Below, one piece after another: positions 32,551 to 42,014 of a stretch of 64,000 nucleotides of DNA (position 1 is the stretch's first letter; the number at the start of each line of letters is the position of its first letter). Both the position numbers and the translations under genes were made by a program. The stretch is from Pseudomonas maioricensis (GTDB taxonomy: Bacteria; Pseudomonadota; Gammaproteobacteria; Pseudomonadales; Pseudomonadaceae). The stretch covers positions 24,974 to 88,973 of the forward strand of contig NZ_LOHG01000016.1 of NCBI RefSeq assembly GCF_022790535.1. Reading direction: 5' to 3'. Below the pieces are notes generated by a model. That model had not been told where the DNA came from. It saw only the letters and a program-made list of their open reading frames with translations, and ran no database searches.

Positions 32551-34914
32551 TCATTCCGCATTAATGCCATGCTTGGTCAAGAAAGCCACGAACGCCTCCT
32601 CATCCAGCACTTTCAAACCCAGCTCGTTGGCTTTGGTCAGCTTTGACCCTGCCCCCGGCCCGGCGACCACAGTGTGAGTTTTCGCCGATACCGAACCCGA
32701 CACCCTGGCGCCCAGGCTTTCCAGCTTTTCCTTGGCGACATCGCGGCTCATCAGTTCAAGAGAACCGGTCAGGACCCAGGTCTGACCGGTCAATGGCAAG
32801 CCTTCGACGACTTTTTTCTCGCTCTGCCAGTGCATGCCGAAGTCTTTCAACTGGGCTTCGATGGCCATTCCACGCTCGGCGTTCTCCGGTTTATCGAAGA
32901 ACTCACGCACCGCCCTGGCCTGTTTCTCCGGCAAGGCCTGGCGCATGTCCAGCCAGTCGGCCTTGATGATGCCTTCCAGCGAGCCGAACTTGTCAGCGAG
33001 CTTCTGCGCGGCGCCGGGGCCCACCGACGGGATGTTCAGTTTGTCGATCATCCCGCCCAGCGTTGCGCTGGCAGCGAATTCAGCACCGAGCCCGCCCTCA
33101 TCCTGCAACTGCAGGCCGCGCTCGCCCAGGAGCGCGTCAATGACGTTCTGGTTATGCTCATCTTCGAAAAAGCTGTGAATTTCGTGAGCCACTTCCAGGC
33201 CCACATCCGGCAGATAGGTCAGCACCTCAGGCAAGGCCTGTTTGACCCGTTCCAGCGACGCCAGCGAGCGGGCCAGGACCTTAGCGGTCTCCTCGCCCAC
33301 ATCGGGAATACCCAGCGCATAGATGAAACGTGCCAGTGTCGGTTGCTTGCTGTCTTCAATCGCTTTGAGAAGTTTTTTGCTGGAGATTTCCGCAAAGCCT
33401 TCCAGATCGACGATTTGCTCGAACGTCAGTGCGTACAGATCGGCTGGCGAACCGATCAGTTTTTCGTCCACCAATTGCTCGATAGTTTTATCGCCCAGAC
33501 CTTCGATATCCATCGCCCGCCGAGAGACGTAATGGATGATCGCCTGCTTGAGTTGCGCGCCGCAGGCCAGTCGCCCGACGCAACGATACACCGCACCTTC
33601 GCTGACGGTTTCCTTGCCCTTGCTGCGCTTGATCAGCTGCGTGCGCTCGACATGAGAACCGCACACCGGGCAGGTTTGCGGGATTTCCACAGCCCGCGCG
33701 TCTTCGGGTCGACGCTCCAGCACCACCTGAACGACTTGCGGGATCACATCACCTGCGCGACGGATGATCACGGTATCGCCGATCATCAGCCCCAGACGTG
33801 CCACTTCGTCCATGTTGTGCAGCGTGGCGTTGGCAACCGTCACACCTGCTACCTTGACGGGCTTGAGCCGTGCGACCGGAGTAACGGCCCCGGTACGCCC
33901 CACTTGAAACTCGACGTCGAGCAATTCCGTGAGCTCTTCCATCGCCGGGAATTTATGAGCAATGGCCCAACGCGGCTCCCTGGCACGGAAACCCAGTTCG
34001 CGCTGTGAAGCCAGATCGTTGACCTTGAAAACCACACCGTCGATTTCGTAGCTGAGGCCCAAACGCCGCTCGCCAATATCGTGGTAATACGCCAGGCATT
34101 CGTCGATGCCGTTCGCCAGTTTCAGCTCTCGGCTGACCGGCATGCCCCATTCCTTGAGCTGGTTCAGGTTGCCGATATGGGTGTCTGAAATTTCCGAAGA
34201 CACTTGGCCCAGACCATACGCACAGAATTCCAGCGGACGATTGGCAGTAATCTTCGAGTCCAGTTGGCGCAGGCTACCTGCCGCTGCGTTCCGGGGGTTG
34301 GCGAAGGTCTTGCCGCCGACTTGCGCCTGACTCGCATTAAGGCGCTCGAAGCCCGCCTTGGACATGAACACCTCCCCACGTACTTCCAGCACGTCAGGCC
34401 AGCCCGTACCGTGCAGCTTCAGCGGTATGTTGCGCACGGTGCGCACATTGATGCTGATGTCTTCGCCGGTAGTACCGTCACCACGTGTGGCACCACGCAC
34501 CAGCGCACCGTCGCGATACAGCAGGCTGACCGCCAGACCGTCGAGCTTCGGCTCGCAGCTGTACTGCACGTTCGCGCCGTTACCGAAAAGATCGCCGACA
34601 GGCAGATCCAGCCCTTCCGTTACGCGGCGGTCAAACTCACGCATGTCGACTTCTTCGAAGGCGTTGCCCAGGCTGAGCATCGGCACTTCATGGCGTACTT
34701 GTGTAAACGCCGACAGTGCCGCGCTACCAACCCGCTGAGTAGGCGAATCCGGCGTCACGAGGTGTGGATTTTCTGCTTCAAGGGCTTTGAGTTCATGGAA
34801 CAGCCGGTCGTACTCGGCATCCGGAATGCTGGGCTCGTCGAGAACGTGATAGCGGTAGTTGTGCTGATCCAACTCGGCGCGCAATTCAAGGATTCGGGTT
34901 TCGGCGGCTTTCAT
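32551..34914 (-). CDS. ligA: NAD-dependent DNA ligase
   Basis: A 787-residue replicative ligase that seals nicks using NAD. Domains in order: Ia and adenylation domain with the lysine of EPKLDG (K123), OB-fold, a four-Cys zinc finger (CPVCGSH and later CVGRLACG), helix-hairpin-helix repeats and a C-terminal BRCT domain (about 705-785). This is over 100 residues longer than E. coli LigA, as usual in Pseudomonas. It lies downstream of zipA on the same strand with a terminator hairpin just before its start. Confidence 0.97.
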   Translation of the reverse strand: MKAAETRILELRAELDQHNYRYHVLDEPSIPDAEYDRLFHELKALEAENPHLVTPDSPTQRVGSAALSAFTQVRHEVPMLSLGNAFEEVDMREFDRRVTEGLDLPVGDLFGNGANVQYSCEPKLDGLAVSLLYRDGALVRGATRGDGTTGEDISINVRTVRNIPLKLHGTGWPDVLEVRGEVFMSKAGFERLNASQAQVGGKTFANPRNAAAGSLRQLDSKITANRPLEFCAYGLGQVSSEISDTHIGNLNQLKEWGMPVSRELKLANGIDECLAYYHDIGERRLGLSYEIDGVVFKVNDLASQRELGFRAREPRWAIAHKFPAMEELTELLDVEFQVGRTGAVTPVARLKPVKVAGVTVANATLHNMDEVARLGLMIGDTVIIRRAGDVIPQVVQVVLERRPEDARAVEIPQTCPVCGSHVERTQLIKRSKGKETVSEGAVYRCVGRLACGAQLKQAIIHYVSRRAMDIEGLGDKTIEQLVDEKLIGSPADLYALTFEQIVDLEGFAEISSKKLLKAIEDSKQPTLARFIYALGIPDVGEETAKVLARSLASLERVKQALPEVLTYLPDVGLEVAHEIHSFFEDEHNQNVIDALLGERGLQLQDEGGLGAEFAASATLGGMIDKLNIPSVGPGAAQKLADKFGSLEGIIKADWLDMRQALPEKQARAVREFFDKPENAERGMAIEAQLKDFGMHWQSEKKVVEGLPLTGQTWVLTGSLELMSRDVAKEKLESLGARVSGSVSAKTHTVVAGPGAGSKLTKANELGLKVLDEEAFVAFLTKHGINAE

Positions 34915-34929
34915 GCGGTGTTCTCTTCA

Positions 34930-34956
34930 AAAGCAAAAGAGCAGCCTAGGCTGCTC
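34930..34956 (-). terminator. Terminator between zipA and ligA
   Basis: A perfect 18-bp palindrome (34939-34956) is followed on the minus strand by TTTTGCTTTTG. Its tail ends about 15 bp before the ligA ATG, so ligA translation starts directly after it. Confidence 0.8.
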
Positions 34957-34987
34957 CGGTGTTAATGCGTTTTGGGACCTGCGGCCC

Positions 34988-35013
34988 TTCGCAGCCTTCG
35001 GCAGCTCCTACAG
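34988..35013. repeat. Single REP arm
   Basis: One unpaired arm (complement of the GTAGGAGCTGCCGAAGGCTG element) between zipA stop and the terminator. Confidence 0.7.
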
Positions 35014-35043
35014 TATTACGGAGCCGACAAAGAATGCGTTTTA

Positions 35044-35883
35044 TCAACGACGCTGAGTCAGAGCGCGGCGTTCGAATTCGACGATCCGCTGACGATAATG
35101 CTCGATGGTCTGCGCGGTCATGACGCTGCGCTGGTCATCCTTGAGCTCACCGTTGAGCTCATGAGCCAGCTTGCGAGCAGCGGCAACCATCACATCAAAG
35201 GCCTGCTTCGGATGACGCGGACCCGGCAAGCCAAGGAAGAAACTCACGGCACGGGTGCTGAAGTGGTCGATGTCGTCCAGATCAAACACGCCGGGCTTGA
35301 CCGCGTTGGCCATGGAAAACAGGACTTCGCCATTGCCTGCCATGCTTTCGTGGCGATGGAAAATGTCCATCTCACCAAAGCGCAGACCGCTTTCCAGAAT
35401 ATTCTGCAGCAACGCAGGACCTTTGAAGCCACTTTCATCGCGACAGATAACACTGATGACCAGCACTTCTTCGACCGGCGCCAGGTCCTTGTCTTCAGTG
35501 ATGCGCTGCGCAGGCTTGTCGTCCTGGAAATCATCGTCACGGCCGGTGAACAGGCTCGGGCCGTCCATGTCCAGGTTGAGGTCGCCTTGCTGCGGCTCAT
35601 CCTTGCGTTTGTTACTGCGTTTGCCTTGCCGCGGTGTTGCGCTCATCGACGGCAGATCTTCCTCGTCGAGTTGCGGCTCTTTGTGCGTATCCAGTACACG
35701 CGGCGGTCCCAACAACTCGGCGGACGAGCTTTCGTCGTCGTCCGGCAGGTTCGAGAAGCTGCGGTCCAGCCTGAATTTCAATTTCCCCTTGCCGCCGCGC
35801 ATACGGCGCCAGCCGTCAAAAAGAATACCGGCAATGACAATTATGCCGATGACGATCAGCCACTCGCGCAGACCGATTTCCAT
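35044..35883 (-). CDS. zipA: Cell division protein ZipA
   Basis: A 279-residue inner membrane protein that tethers FtsZ rings at midcell. N-terminal membrane anchor (about 8-22), then an arginine-rich and acidic disordered linker (about 28-135), then the FtsZ-binding domain (about 140-270, with DESGFKGPALLQNILESGL and SFFLGLPGPRHP). Normal length for Pseudomonas. It lies 251 bp downstream of smc and upstream of ligA, the usual order in this genus. Confidence 0.94.
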   Translation of the reverse strand: MEIGLREWLIVIGIIVIAGILFDGWRRMRGGKGKLKFRLDRSFSNLPDDDESSSAELLGPPRVLDTHKEPQLDEEDLPSMSATPRQGKRSNKRKDEPQQGDLNLDMDGPSLFTGRDDDFQDDKPAQRITEDKDLAPVEEVLVISVICRDESGFKGPALLQNILESGLRFGEMDIFHRHESMAGNGEVLFSMANAVKPGVFDLDDIDHFSTRAVSFFLGLPGPRHPKQAFDVMVAAARKLAHELNGELKDDQRSVMTAQTIEHYRQRIVEFERRALTQRR

Positions 35884-36134
35884 GTAATCCAGTGCCTCTA
35901 GTAAAGAATGCTGAAAATAAGGGCCTAAACCCCTTTAAAACGTGGTGCCAAGTCTATGTTCTGACTAGCAATTTGCCCACGCGAAAAGAAAAAGTGGACA
36001 TTAAACTAGCACGACCAAAGGTAACTTTACACCGTCTGTTACATCTGGTTCGCGCGCAAAGCGATATCTACCGCACAGAGTTGTTCACGGGGAGCCATTA
36101 ATCGGCCATTTCTGCCCCGTCCAACCGCTCATGA

Positions 36135-39100
36135 TCAAGCATCGACCAACGCCATTGCCTCTTCGACATCAACCGCCACCAGCCTTGAACAACCTGGCTC
36201 ATGCATCGTAACCCCCATTAACTGATCAGCCATTTCCATGGCGATCTTGTTGTGGGTGATGTAGATGAACTGCACGGTCTGCGACATCTCCTTGACCAAT
36301 CGCGCGTAGCGTCCAACGTTGGCATCGTCCAGCGGTGCATCCACCTCATCGAGCATGCAGAACGGTGCAGGATTGAGCTTGAAGATGGCGAAAACCAACG
36401 CCAACGCAGTCAAGGCTTTCTCGCCACCGGACAGCAAATGGATCGTGCTGTTTTTCTTGCCCGGCGGGCGCGCCATGATTGTTACCCCTGTATCGAGTAA
36501 ATCTTCGCCCGTCAGTTCCAAATAAGCTGAGCCACCACCGAAAACTTTTGGAAAAAGTGCCTGAATTCCACTATTTATCTGATCGAAGGTCTCCTTGAAG
36601 CGATTTCGAGTCTCTTTGTCGATCTTGCGAATAACGTTTTCGAGGGTTTCCAGCGCTTCCACCAAATCAGCGTTTTGCGCGTCCAGATAACGTTTGCGCT
36701 CTGACTGTTGCTGGTACTCATCAATGGCGGCAAGGTTGATCGCGCCCAGCCGCTGAATACGTCCGGCGATGCGCTCGAGTTCTTCTTCGGCGTCCTTTTC
36801 ACTGGCTTCAGCAGTCAGTGTCGCCAATACGCCATGCAGGTCATAGCCGTCTTCCAGCAACTGATCCTGCAAGGTGGTACGACGCACCGTGAGCGACTGC
36901 CATTCCATCCGCTGCTGTTCCAGTTGACCACGCAACAGCTGCGATTGCTGCTCGGCCTGGGTACGGCGCTTTTCGGCATCGCGCAATTCGCGATCAGCAT
37001 CTTCCAGCGCATTCTTCGCGGTACGCATTTCATCGTCCACCGCCATGCGCCGCTCAAGTAATTCTTCAAGTTTCAGACGCAGCTCTTCCAGCGGAGCTTC
37101 GCCCTCCTCCAGATTCAGATCGAGCTGCTCACGCTTTTCGGTCAGGCGCTCGGCCTGCATCTCCAGACGCTCAAGGGCCTGCCGAGTGGAATCGTGCTGC
37201 GCCTTGAGAGAACCCAGGCGTACGGCCAACTGATGGGCGTGATCTTTATGTTGGCGGGCCTCCTGACGGACCCGGTCAAGCTGCTCGCGCAGGCTGTCAC
37301 GTTGAGCCTGAAGCAGTTCACGCTGCTCGGTGTCCAGCGCCATGCTGTCCAGCGCGTCCTGCAGTTGCAGGCGTGATTCGCCCAGATGCTCGTGCTCCAT
37401 GGCACGTTGCTCGCCCAGTTCGGCGAGTTCTTCATCCAGACGAGTGCGACGCAGCGTGAGCTGTTCGACCTTGACCTTGGCGGCAGACAACTGCGCCCGA
37501 AGCTCGCTTTGCTGACGGGTTTCATCCTGCACCCGGCGCCGTAGTTCTTCCCGGGCTTCTTCCTGTTTCGATTGCTGTTCGCGCAGGGTCAACAATTGCT
37601 CTTCAAGCGTTGCCAATGTGGCTTCACGCTCATCGCGCTCCTGCTCCAGCCGCTGCAACTCCTGACCACGCGCCAGCACACCGCTTTGCGCTTCACTGGC
37701 ACGGCGCACCCGCAGGAAGTGCCGACCAACCCAATAACCGTCGCGACTGATCAAGCTCTGCCCGGCCGCCAGCTGGCTGCGCTGGGCCAATGCTTCGTCG
37801 AGGCTTTCGACGGGGCGAACCTGGCCGAGCCATGCGGTCAAATCCATGTCGCTGTCGACTTTATCCAGCAGACTGCCAGGGATCCGTGCGCCCTCATTGC
37901 TGGCGCTGATCAGGCGCAGATCGCCCTGTTGAAAACCGGCCAGATCCAGACCGTTGAGATCATCCACCAACACCGCTTGCAGATCGGCGCCCAGCACCGC
38001 TTCCACGGCCAACTCCCAGCCTGGCTCAACCCGCAAGCCTTCAGCCAGACGGGGACGCTCCGCCAGATCATGATCGCGCAGCCATTCGGCCGTGCCGGTG
38101 TCGGGGTCAAGCGCGGCCTGCTGCAAGGCTTCAAGAGAAGCAAGACGTCCGTTTAAACGCTGCAATTCGCCTTGAGCCTGCTGCTGCGCCTGATTGGCCT
38201 GCTGCAGTTCGTTGCGCAGTTGCTCCAGACGCTCGACCGCTTGCTCCTCGCCAAGATGCAGCTCTTCGAGAGACATTTCCCGAGTGGCGAGGTCTTCGTC
38301 CAACTGTAGGATCGCGGCGTCTTCCGGGTCCGCCTTGAGCAATTGCAATTCTTCGCCCAAACGTCGCTGCCGTTCAGCCAGGCGCTCAAGGCTTTGTTCC
38401 AGTTGCTGGATGCGCGACTGCTGAACTTCTGCCTGACGGCGAGGCTCGGCGGACTTCAGGTTGAAGCTGTCCCACTTCTCCTGCCAGCCATGCATCGCGC
38501 TTTCAGCATCTTCCAGCGACGCAGCGGACTCCTCGGCGGCGGCGCTGGTCATCTCCTGCTCCGGCTCAAGCATTTCCAGCTCTTCGCCCAACGTCGCCAG
38601 CAGTGTGCGGTCGTGGCCCAGATGCGATTCGGTTTCCTGGCGGGCACGCTCGGCTTCACGCAGGTCGTCCTGCAATTGCCGCAGCCGTTGCTGGCCGTGC
38701 TGGATACTCTGCTCGACACGGGCAATATCACCACCCACCGAATAGAAGCGCCCCTGAACAACATTGAAGCGTTCCGACAGATCGTGATGACCGTCGCGCA
38801 AGCGCTCGATGCTGGCGTCGGCATTACGCTGATCAGCAACCAATGCTTCGAAACCGATTTCCTGGTTGCCGATTACCGCTTCGCGCTGACCCACTTGCTC
38901 GTTCAGCGCCTGCCAGCGTAACGCCGACAGCTGCGCCTTAAGCTGACGCTCTTCGGCTTTGTATTCCTGATACTTCTCGGCAGCCTGAGCCTGACGATGC
39001 AAGCGCTCCAGTTGACGTTCCAGCTCTTCACGAAGGTCGGTCAGGCGGGCGAGGTTTTCGTGGGTACGACGGATGCGGTTTTCAGTCTCACGACGGCGCT

Positions 39101-39623
39101 CCTTGTACTTGGAGATACCCGCCGCCTCCTCGATGAAATTACGCAAGTCTTCAGGCTTGGCTTCGATCAGCTTGGAGATCATGCCCTGCTCAATGATCGA
39201 GTAGCTGCGCGGGCCTAGACCGGTGCCGAGGAAAATATCGGTAATGTCGCGCCGACGGCATTTGGTGCCGTTCAGGTAATAGGTGTTCTGACTGTCGCGG
39301 GTGACTTTGCGGCGAATGGAAATCTCGGCATAGGCCGCGTATTCGCCAACCAGGGTGCCGTCGGAGTTGTCAAAGACCAACTCGATGCTCGCCTGGCTGA
39401 CCGGCTTGCGGCTGGTGGAGCCATTGAAGATGACGTCGGTCATCGACTCGCCGCGCAGATTCTTGGCAGAGCTTTCGCCCATGACCCAGCGCACGGCATC
39501 AATAATGTTGGATTTGCCGCAGCCGTTAGGGCCGACAACGGCCGCCATGTTACTGGGGAAGTTCACCGTGGTGGGGTCGACGAAGGATTTGAACCCCGCC
39601 AGCTTGATGCACTTCAGCCGCAT
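36135..39623 (-). CDS. smc: Chromosome segregation protein SMC
   Basis: A 1162-residue SMC ATPase that compacts and separates chromosomes with ScpA and ScpB. Walker A GPNGCGKS at 32-39, a signature LSGGEKALTALAL near the C-terminus, Walker B MLDEVDAPLDDANV, and two very long coiled coils (about 170-500 and 660-990) with a hinge between (with WELAVEAVLGADLQAVLVDD). Full length. It begins 4 bp after the GntR regulator's stop on the same strand, so it can be co-transcribed with that regulator. Confidence 0.97.
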   Translation of the reverse strand: MRLKCIKLAGFKSFVDPTTVNFPSNMAAVVGPNGCGKSNIIDAVRWVMGESSAKNLRGESMTDVIFNGSTSRKPVSQASIELVFDNSDGTLVGEYAAYAEISIRRKVTRDSQNTYYLNGTKCRRRDITDIFLGTGLGPRSYSIIEQGMISKLIEAKPEDLRNFIEEAAGISKYKERRRETENRIRRTHENLARLTDLREELERQLERLHRQAQAAEKYQEYKAEERQLKAQLSALRWQALNEQVGQREAVIGNQEIGFEALVADQRNADASIERLRDGHHDLSERFNVVQGRFYSVGGDIARVEQSIQHGQQRLRQLQDDLREAERARQETESHLGHDRTLLATLGEELEMLEPEQEMTSAAAEESAASLEDAESAMHGWQEKWDSFNLKSAEPRRQAEVQQSRIQQLEQSLERLAERQRRLGEELQLLKADPEDAAILQLDEDLATREMSLEELHLGEEQAVERLEQLRNELQQANQAQQQAQGELQRLNGRLASLEALQQAALDPDTGTAEWLRDHDLAERPRLAEGLRVEPGWELAVEAVLGADLQAVLVDDLNGLDLAGFQQGDLRLISASNEGARIPGSLLDKVDSDMDLTAWLGQVRPVESLDEALAQRSQLAAGQSLISRDGYWVGRHFLRVRRASEAQSGVLARGQELQRLEQERDEREATLATLEEQLLTLREQQSKQEEAREELRRRVQDETRQQSELRAQLSAAKVKVEQLTLRRTRLDEELAELGEQRAMEHEHLGESRLQLQDALDSMALDTEQRELLQAQRDSLREQLDRVRQEARQHKDHAHQLAVRLGSLKAQHDSTRQALERLEMQAERLTEKREQLDLNLEEGEAPLEELRLKLEELLERRMAVDDEMRTAKNALEDADRELRDAEKRRTQAEQQSQLLRGQLEQQRMEWQSLTVRRTTLQDQLLEDGYDLHGVLATLTAEASEKDAEEELERIAGRIQRLGAINLAAIDEYQQQSERKRYLDAQNADLVEALETLENVIRKIDKETRNRFKETFDQINSGIQALFPKVFGGGSAYLELTGEDLLDTGVTIMARPPGKKNSTIHLLSGGEKALTALALVFAIFKLNPAPFCMLDEVDAPLDDANVGRYARLVKEMSQTVQFIYITHNKIAMEMADQLMGVTMHEPGCSRLVAVDVEEAMALVDA

Positions 39624-39627
39624 GGGA

Positions 39628-40287
39628 TCAGCCCGCTTCCAGAGCCGAGAGCACCAACTGACAGCTGCGTTGACCGTAATCGGTCAATACGCTGCGAACC
39701 CGCGCCGTATCACGAGCAACCACCGCCTCAAGCAGTTGCTCGAACAACGTCAGGTAGTCGCGCATCTCGGCTTTGCGCTGGTCGAGCGCCAGATAGTAGC
39801 TGCGGCTCATGGACGGTTGCAGGTTGTCGACGGTTTCCTGCAGATACGGATTGTCGGCAAACGGATAGGCCGCACGCATTACGTTGAAGCTGTCCTCAAC
39901 GAAGGCTTTTACGTCCTGACGATCATAACTGCCAATCAGACGCTGCTGGATTTGCAGGAAGGTGGCCAGATCGCTCTGATGCTGCCACCTTTCAGCAACC
40001 GCAATGCCCAGCAGCACATACAATTCAGTCATCAACGTGCACAGGCTCTGCACGTTGTGCGCGTTGAGCACTGTAACCTGCGCGCCACGACGCGGCAGAA
40101 TTGCCACCAGATGACGGCGCTCCAGAATCAGCAATGCTTCGCGCACCGAGCCGCGGCTGACGTTCAACGCCTGCGTGACTTTTTGTTCCTGAATGCGCTC
40201 CGCGGGCTTTAGTTCGCCACGAATGATGCGCTCGGCAAGGTGGTGAGCAATTTGCTCGGCGAGGCTGTCCGGAGCCTTGAACGTCAT
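39628..40287 (-). CDS. GntR regulator, FCD (FadR) subfamily, of the purine island
   Basis: A 219-residue regulator: winged helix at about 8-75 (ERIIRGELKPAERIQEQKV, VSRGSVREALLILERRHLV) and an all-helical FCD ligand-binding domain (about 85-215). It is divergent from xdhA and directly upstream of smc. Two GTTATAAC boxes lie in the intergenic region, so it probably controls itself and xdhABC in response to a purine or purine breakdown product. Role inferred from position. Confidence 0.87.
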   Translation of the reverse strand: MTFKAPDSLAEQIAHHLAERIIRGELKPAERIQEQKVTQALNVSRGSVREALLILERRHLVAILPRRGAQVTVLNAHNVQSLCTLMTELYVLLGIAVAERWQHQSDLATFLQIQQRLIGSYDRQDVKAFVEDSFNVMRAAYPFADNPYLQETVDNLQPSMSRSYYLALDQRKAEMRDYLTLFEQLLEAVVARDTARVRSVLTDYGQRSCQLVLSALEAG

Positions 40288-40302
40288 GTTGATCCCAAAT
40301 GC

Positions 40303-40314
40303 TGGTTATAACCA
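40303..40314. promoter_or_regulatory. Probable GntR operator 1
   Basis: Perfect 12-bp palindrome TGGTTATAACCA, 16 bp before the GntR start. Confidence 0.6.
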
Positions 40315-40370
40315 AGCGGCGCAGTGTATCTCAACGAAGGCCAATGGCGCAGGGCCATACGGGTGGAAAC

Positions 40371-40386
40371 TGGCACGAAATAAGCA
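40371..40386 (+). promoter_or_regulatory. Weak sigma-54-like site before xdhA
   Basis: TGGCAC-N5-AAGCA keeps the GG and GC at the right spacing but differs at two bases of the -12 box. It lies 174 bp before xdhA, between the two operator boxes. Confidence 0.25.
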
Positions 40387-40428
40387 AAACGTTCAACAGA
40401 TCATGTCAGTTCGTCGCATTTTCAACGC

Positions 40429-40436
40429 GTTATAAC
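40429..40436. promoter_or_regulatory. Probable GntR operator 2
   Basis: GTTATAAC, the core of operator 1, 124 bp away on the xdhA side (131 bp between centre and xdhA start codon minus a few bases). Confidence 0.5.
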
Positions 40437-40559
40437 CGGCACCCGATCTAAAAACGACACTTCCTGACCTAAGAGTCAGAAACAAATTGACCGAAAAGTC
40501 AGACCTGATAAATTCGACCTTATGTTCGATGACAAGCAGTAACGCGTAGAGGACCTTCC

Positions 40560-42014
40560 GTGATCCAATTTCTCTTGAACAATGAGCTGCGCACCGAACA
40601 TAACCTGGACCCTAATCTGACGGTTCTGAACTACCTGCGCGAACAGCTGCACAAATCCGGCACCAAAGAAGGCTGCGCCAGTGGCGATTGCGGTGCCTGC
40701 ACGGTAGTTATCGGCGAACTGCAAACCGCGCAGAACGGTCAGGACAGCTTGCGTTATCGCAGTTTGAACTCGTGCCTGACCTTTGTTGCGTCATTACACG
40801 GCAAGCAGTTGATCAGCGTTGAAGACCTCAAGCATCAAGGCAAGCTGCACAGCGTTCAGCAAGCCATGGTCGATTGCCATGGTTCGCAGTGCGGCTTCTG
40901 CACGCCCGGCTTTGTGATGTCGTTGTTCGCCCTGCAGAAGAACAATGAACACGCTGACAGTCATAAAACCCATGAGGCACTTGCCGGGAATCTCTGCCGC
41001 TGCACAGGTTACCGCCCCATTCTGGAGGCTGCCGAGCAGTCGTGCAGCCAACACCAGCCCGACCAGTTCGATGCGCGCCAGGCACAAACCATCGCCCGGC
41101 TGCGCAGCATTGCGCCGACGCAAACTGGCGAACTGAACGATGGCGACAAGCGTTGCATGGTGCCGCAGACCGTGGCCGATCTGGCGCAGTTGTATGAAGC
41201 CAACCCGCAGGCGAGGCTGTTGGCTGGCGGGACTGACCTGGCACTTGAAGTCACTCAGCTCCACAAGCCGCTGCCGGTGATGATTTACGTCGGCAACGTC
41301 GCCGAACTGAAGCGCATCGAACACTTTGACGATCGACTGGAAATCGGCGCCGCTACGCCGCTGACCGATTGCTACGCGGCCTTGAATGCCGAGTACCCGG
41401 ACTTTGGCGAACTGCTGCAGCGCTTCGCCTCTTTGCAGATCCGTAATCAGGGAACGCTGGGCGGCAACATCGGCAACGCATCACCCATTGGCGATTCCCC
41501 TCCTCTGTTGATCGCATTGGGCGCGCAGATCGTACTGCGCAAGGGCGACACTCGCCGCACCCTGGCGCTTGAAGACTACTTCATTGATTACCGGGTCACG
41601 GCACGCCAGCAAAGTGAGTTCATTGAAACCGTTATTGTGCCCAAACCTGGAGTCGGTCGAACGTTCCGCGCCTATAAGCTTTCCAAGCGCCTGGATGACG
41701 ACATTTCAGCCGTGTGCGCAGCCTTTAACCTGCAAATAGAGGACGGCATTATTGTCGACGCGCGGGTTGCCTTTGGTGGCATGGCGGCGACTCCCAAACG
41801 CGCATCGGCCTGCGAACGGACACTGATTGGCGCACCCTGGACATCTGCAACCATCGAAGGCGCGTGTAAAGCCCTGGCCGAGGATTACACGCCACTGTCA
41901 GACTTTCGCGCCAGCAAGGAATATCGCCTGCTCAGCGCGCAAAACCTGTTGCGCAAATACTTCATCGAGTTGCAGACACCCCACCTCCAGACGCGGGTGA
42001 CGGCTTATGTCTAA
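40560..42014 (+). CDS. xdhA: Xanthine dehydrogenase small subunit
   Basis: A 484-residue subunit carrying two 2Fe-2S clusters and FAD. Cluster ligands are in GCASGDCGACTVV (near 38-50), CHGSQCGFCTPGF and NLCRCTGYRPI; the FAD domain (about 190-360) shows LLAGGTDLALEV and NQGTLGGNIGNASP. It passes electrons from the molybdenum centre of XdhB to NAD. The start is GTG at 40560. Its end overlaps xdhB by 8 bp, so the two are translationally coupled. Confidence 0.95.
   Translation: MIQFLLNNELRTEHNLDPNLTVLNYLREQLHKSGTKEGCASGDCGACTVVIGELQTAQNGQDSLRYRSLNSCLTFVASLHGKQLISVEDLKHQGKLHSVQQAMVDCHGSQCGFCTPGFVMSLFALQKNNEHADSHKTHEALAGNLCRCTGYRPILEAAEQSCSQHQPDQFDARQAQTIARLRSIAPTQTGELNDGDKRCMVPQTVADLAQLYEANPQARLLAGGTDLALEVTQLHKPLPVMIYVGNVAELKRIEHFDDRLEIGAATPLTDCYAALNAEYPDFGELLQRFASLQIRNQGTLGGNIGNASPIGDSPPLLIALGAQIVLRKGDTRRTLALEDYFIDYRVTARQQSEFIETVIVPKPGVGRTFRAYKLSKRLDDDISAVCAAFNLQIEDGIIVDARVAFGGMAATPKRASACERTLIGAPWTSATIEGACKALAEDYTPLSDFRASKEYRLLSAQNLLRKYFIELQTPHLQTRVTAYV

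Noticed and set aside
32674..34008. 444-residue plus-strand open frame opposite ligA
   Set aside because: It lies wholly antisense to ligA, a certain gene; long antisense frames are common in GC-rich genes and this one has no ribosome site or recognisable domain.
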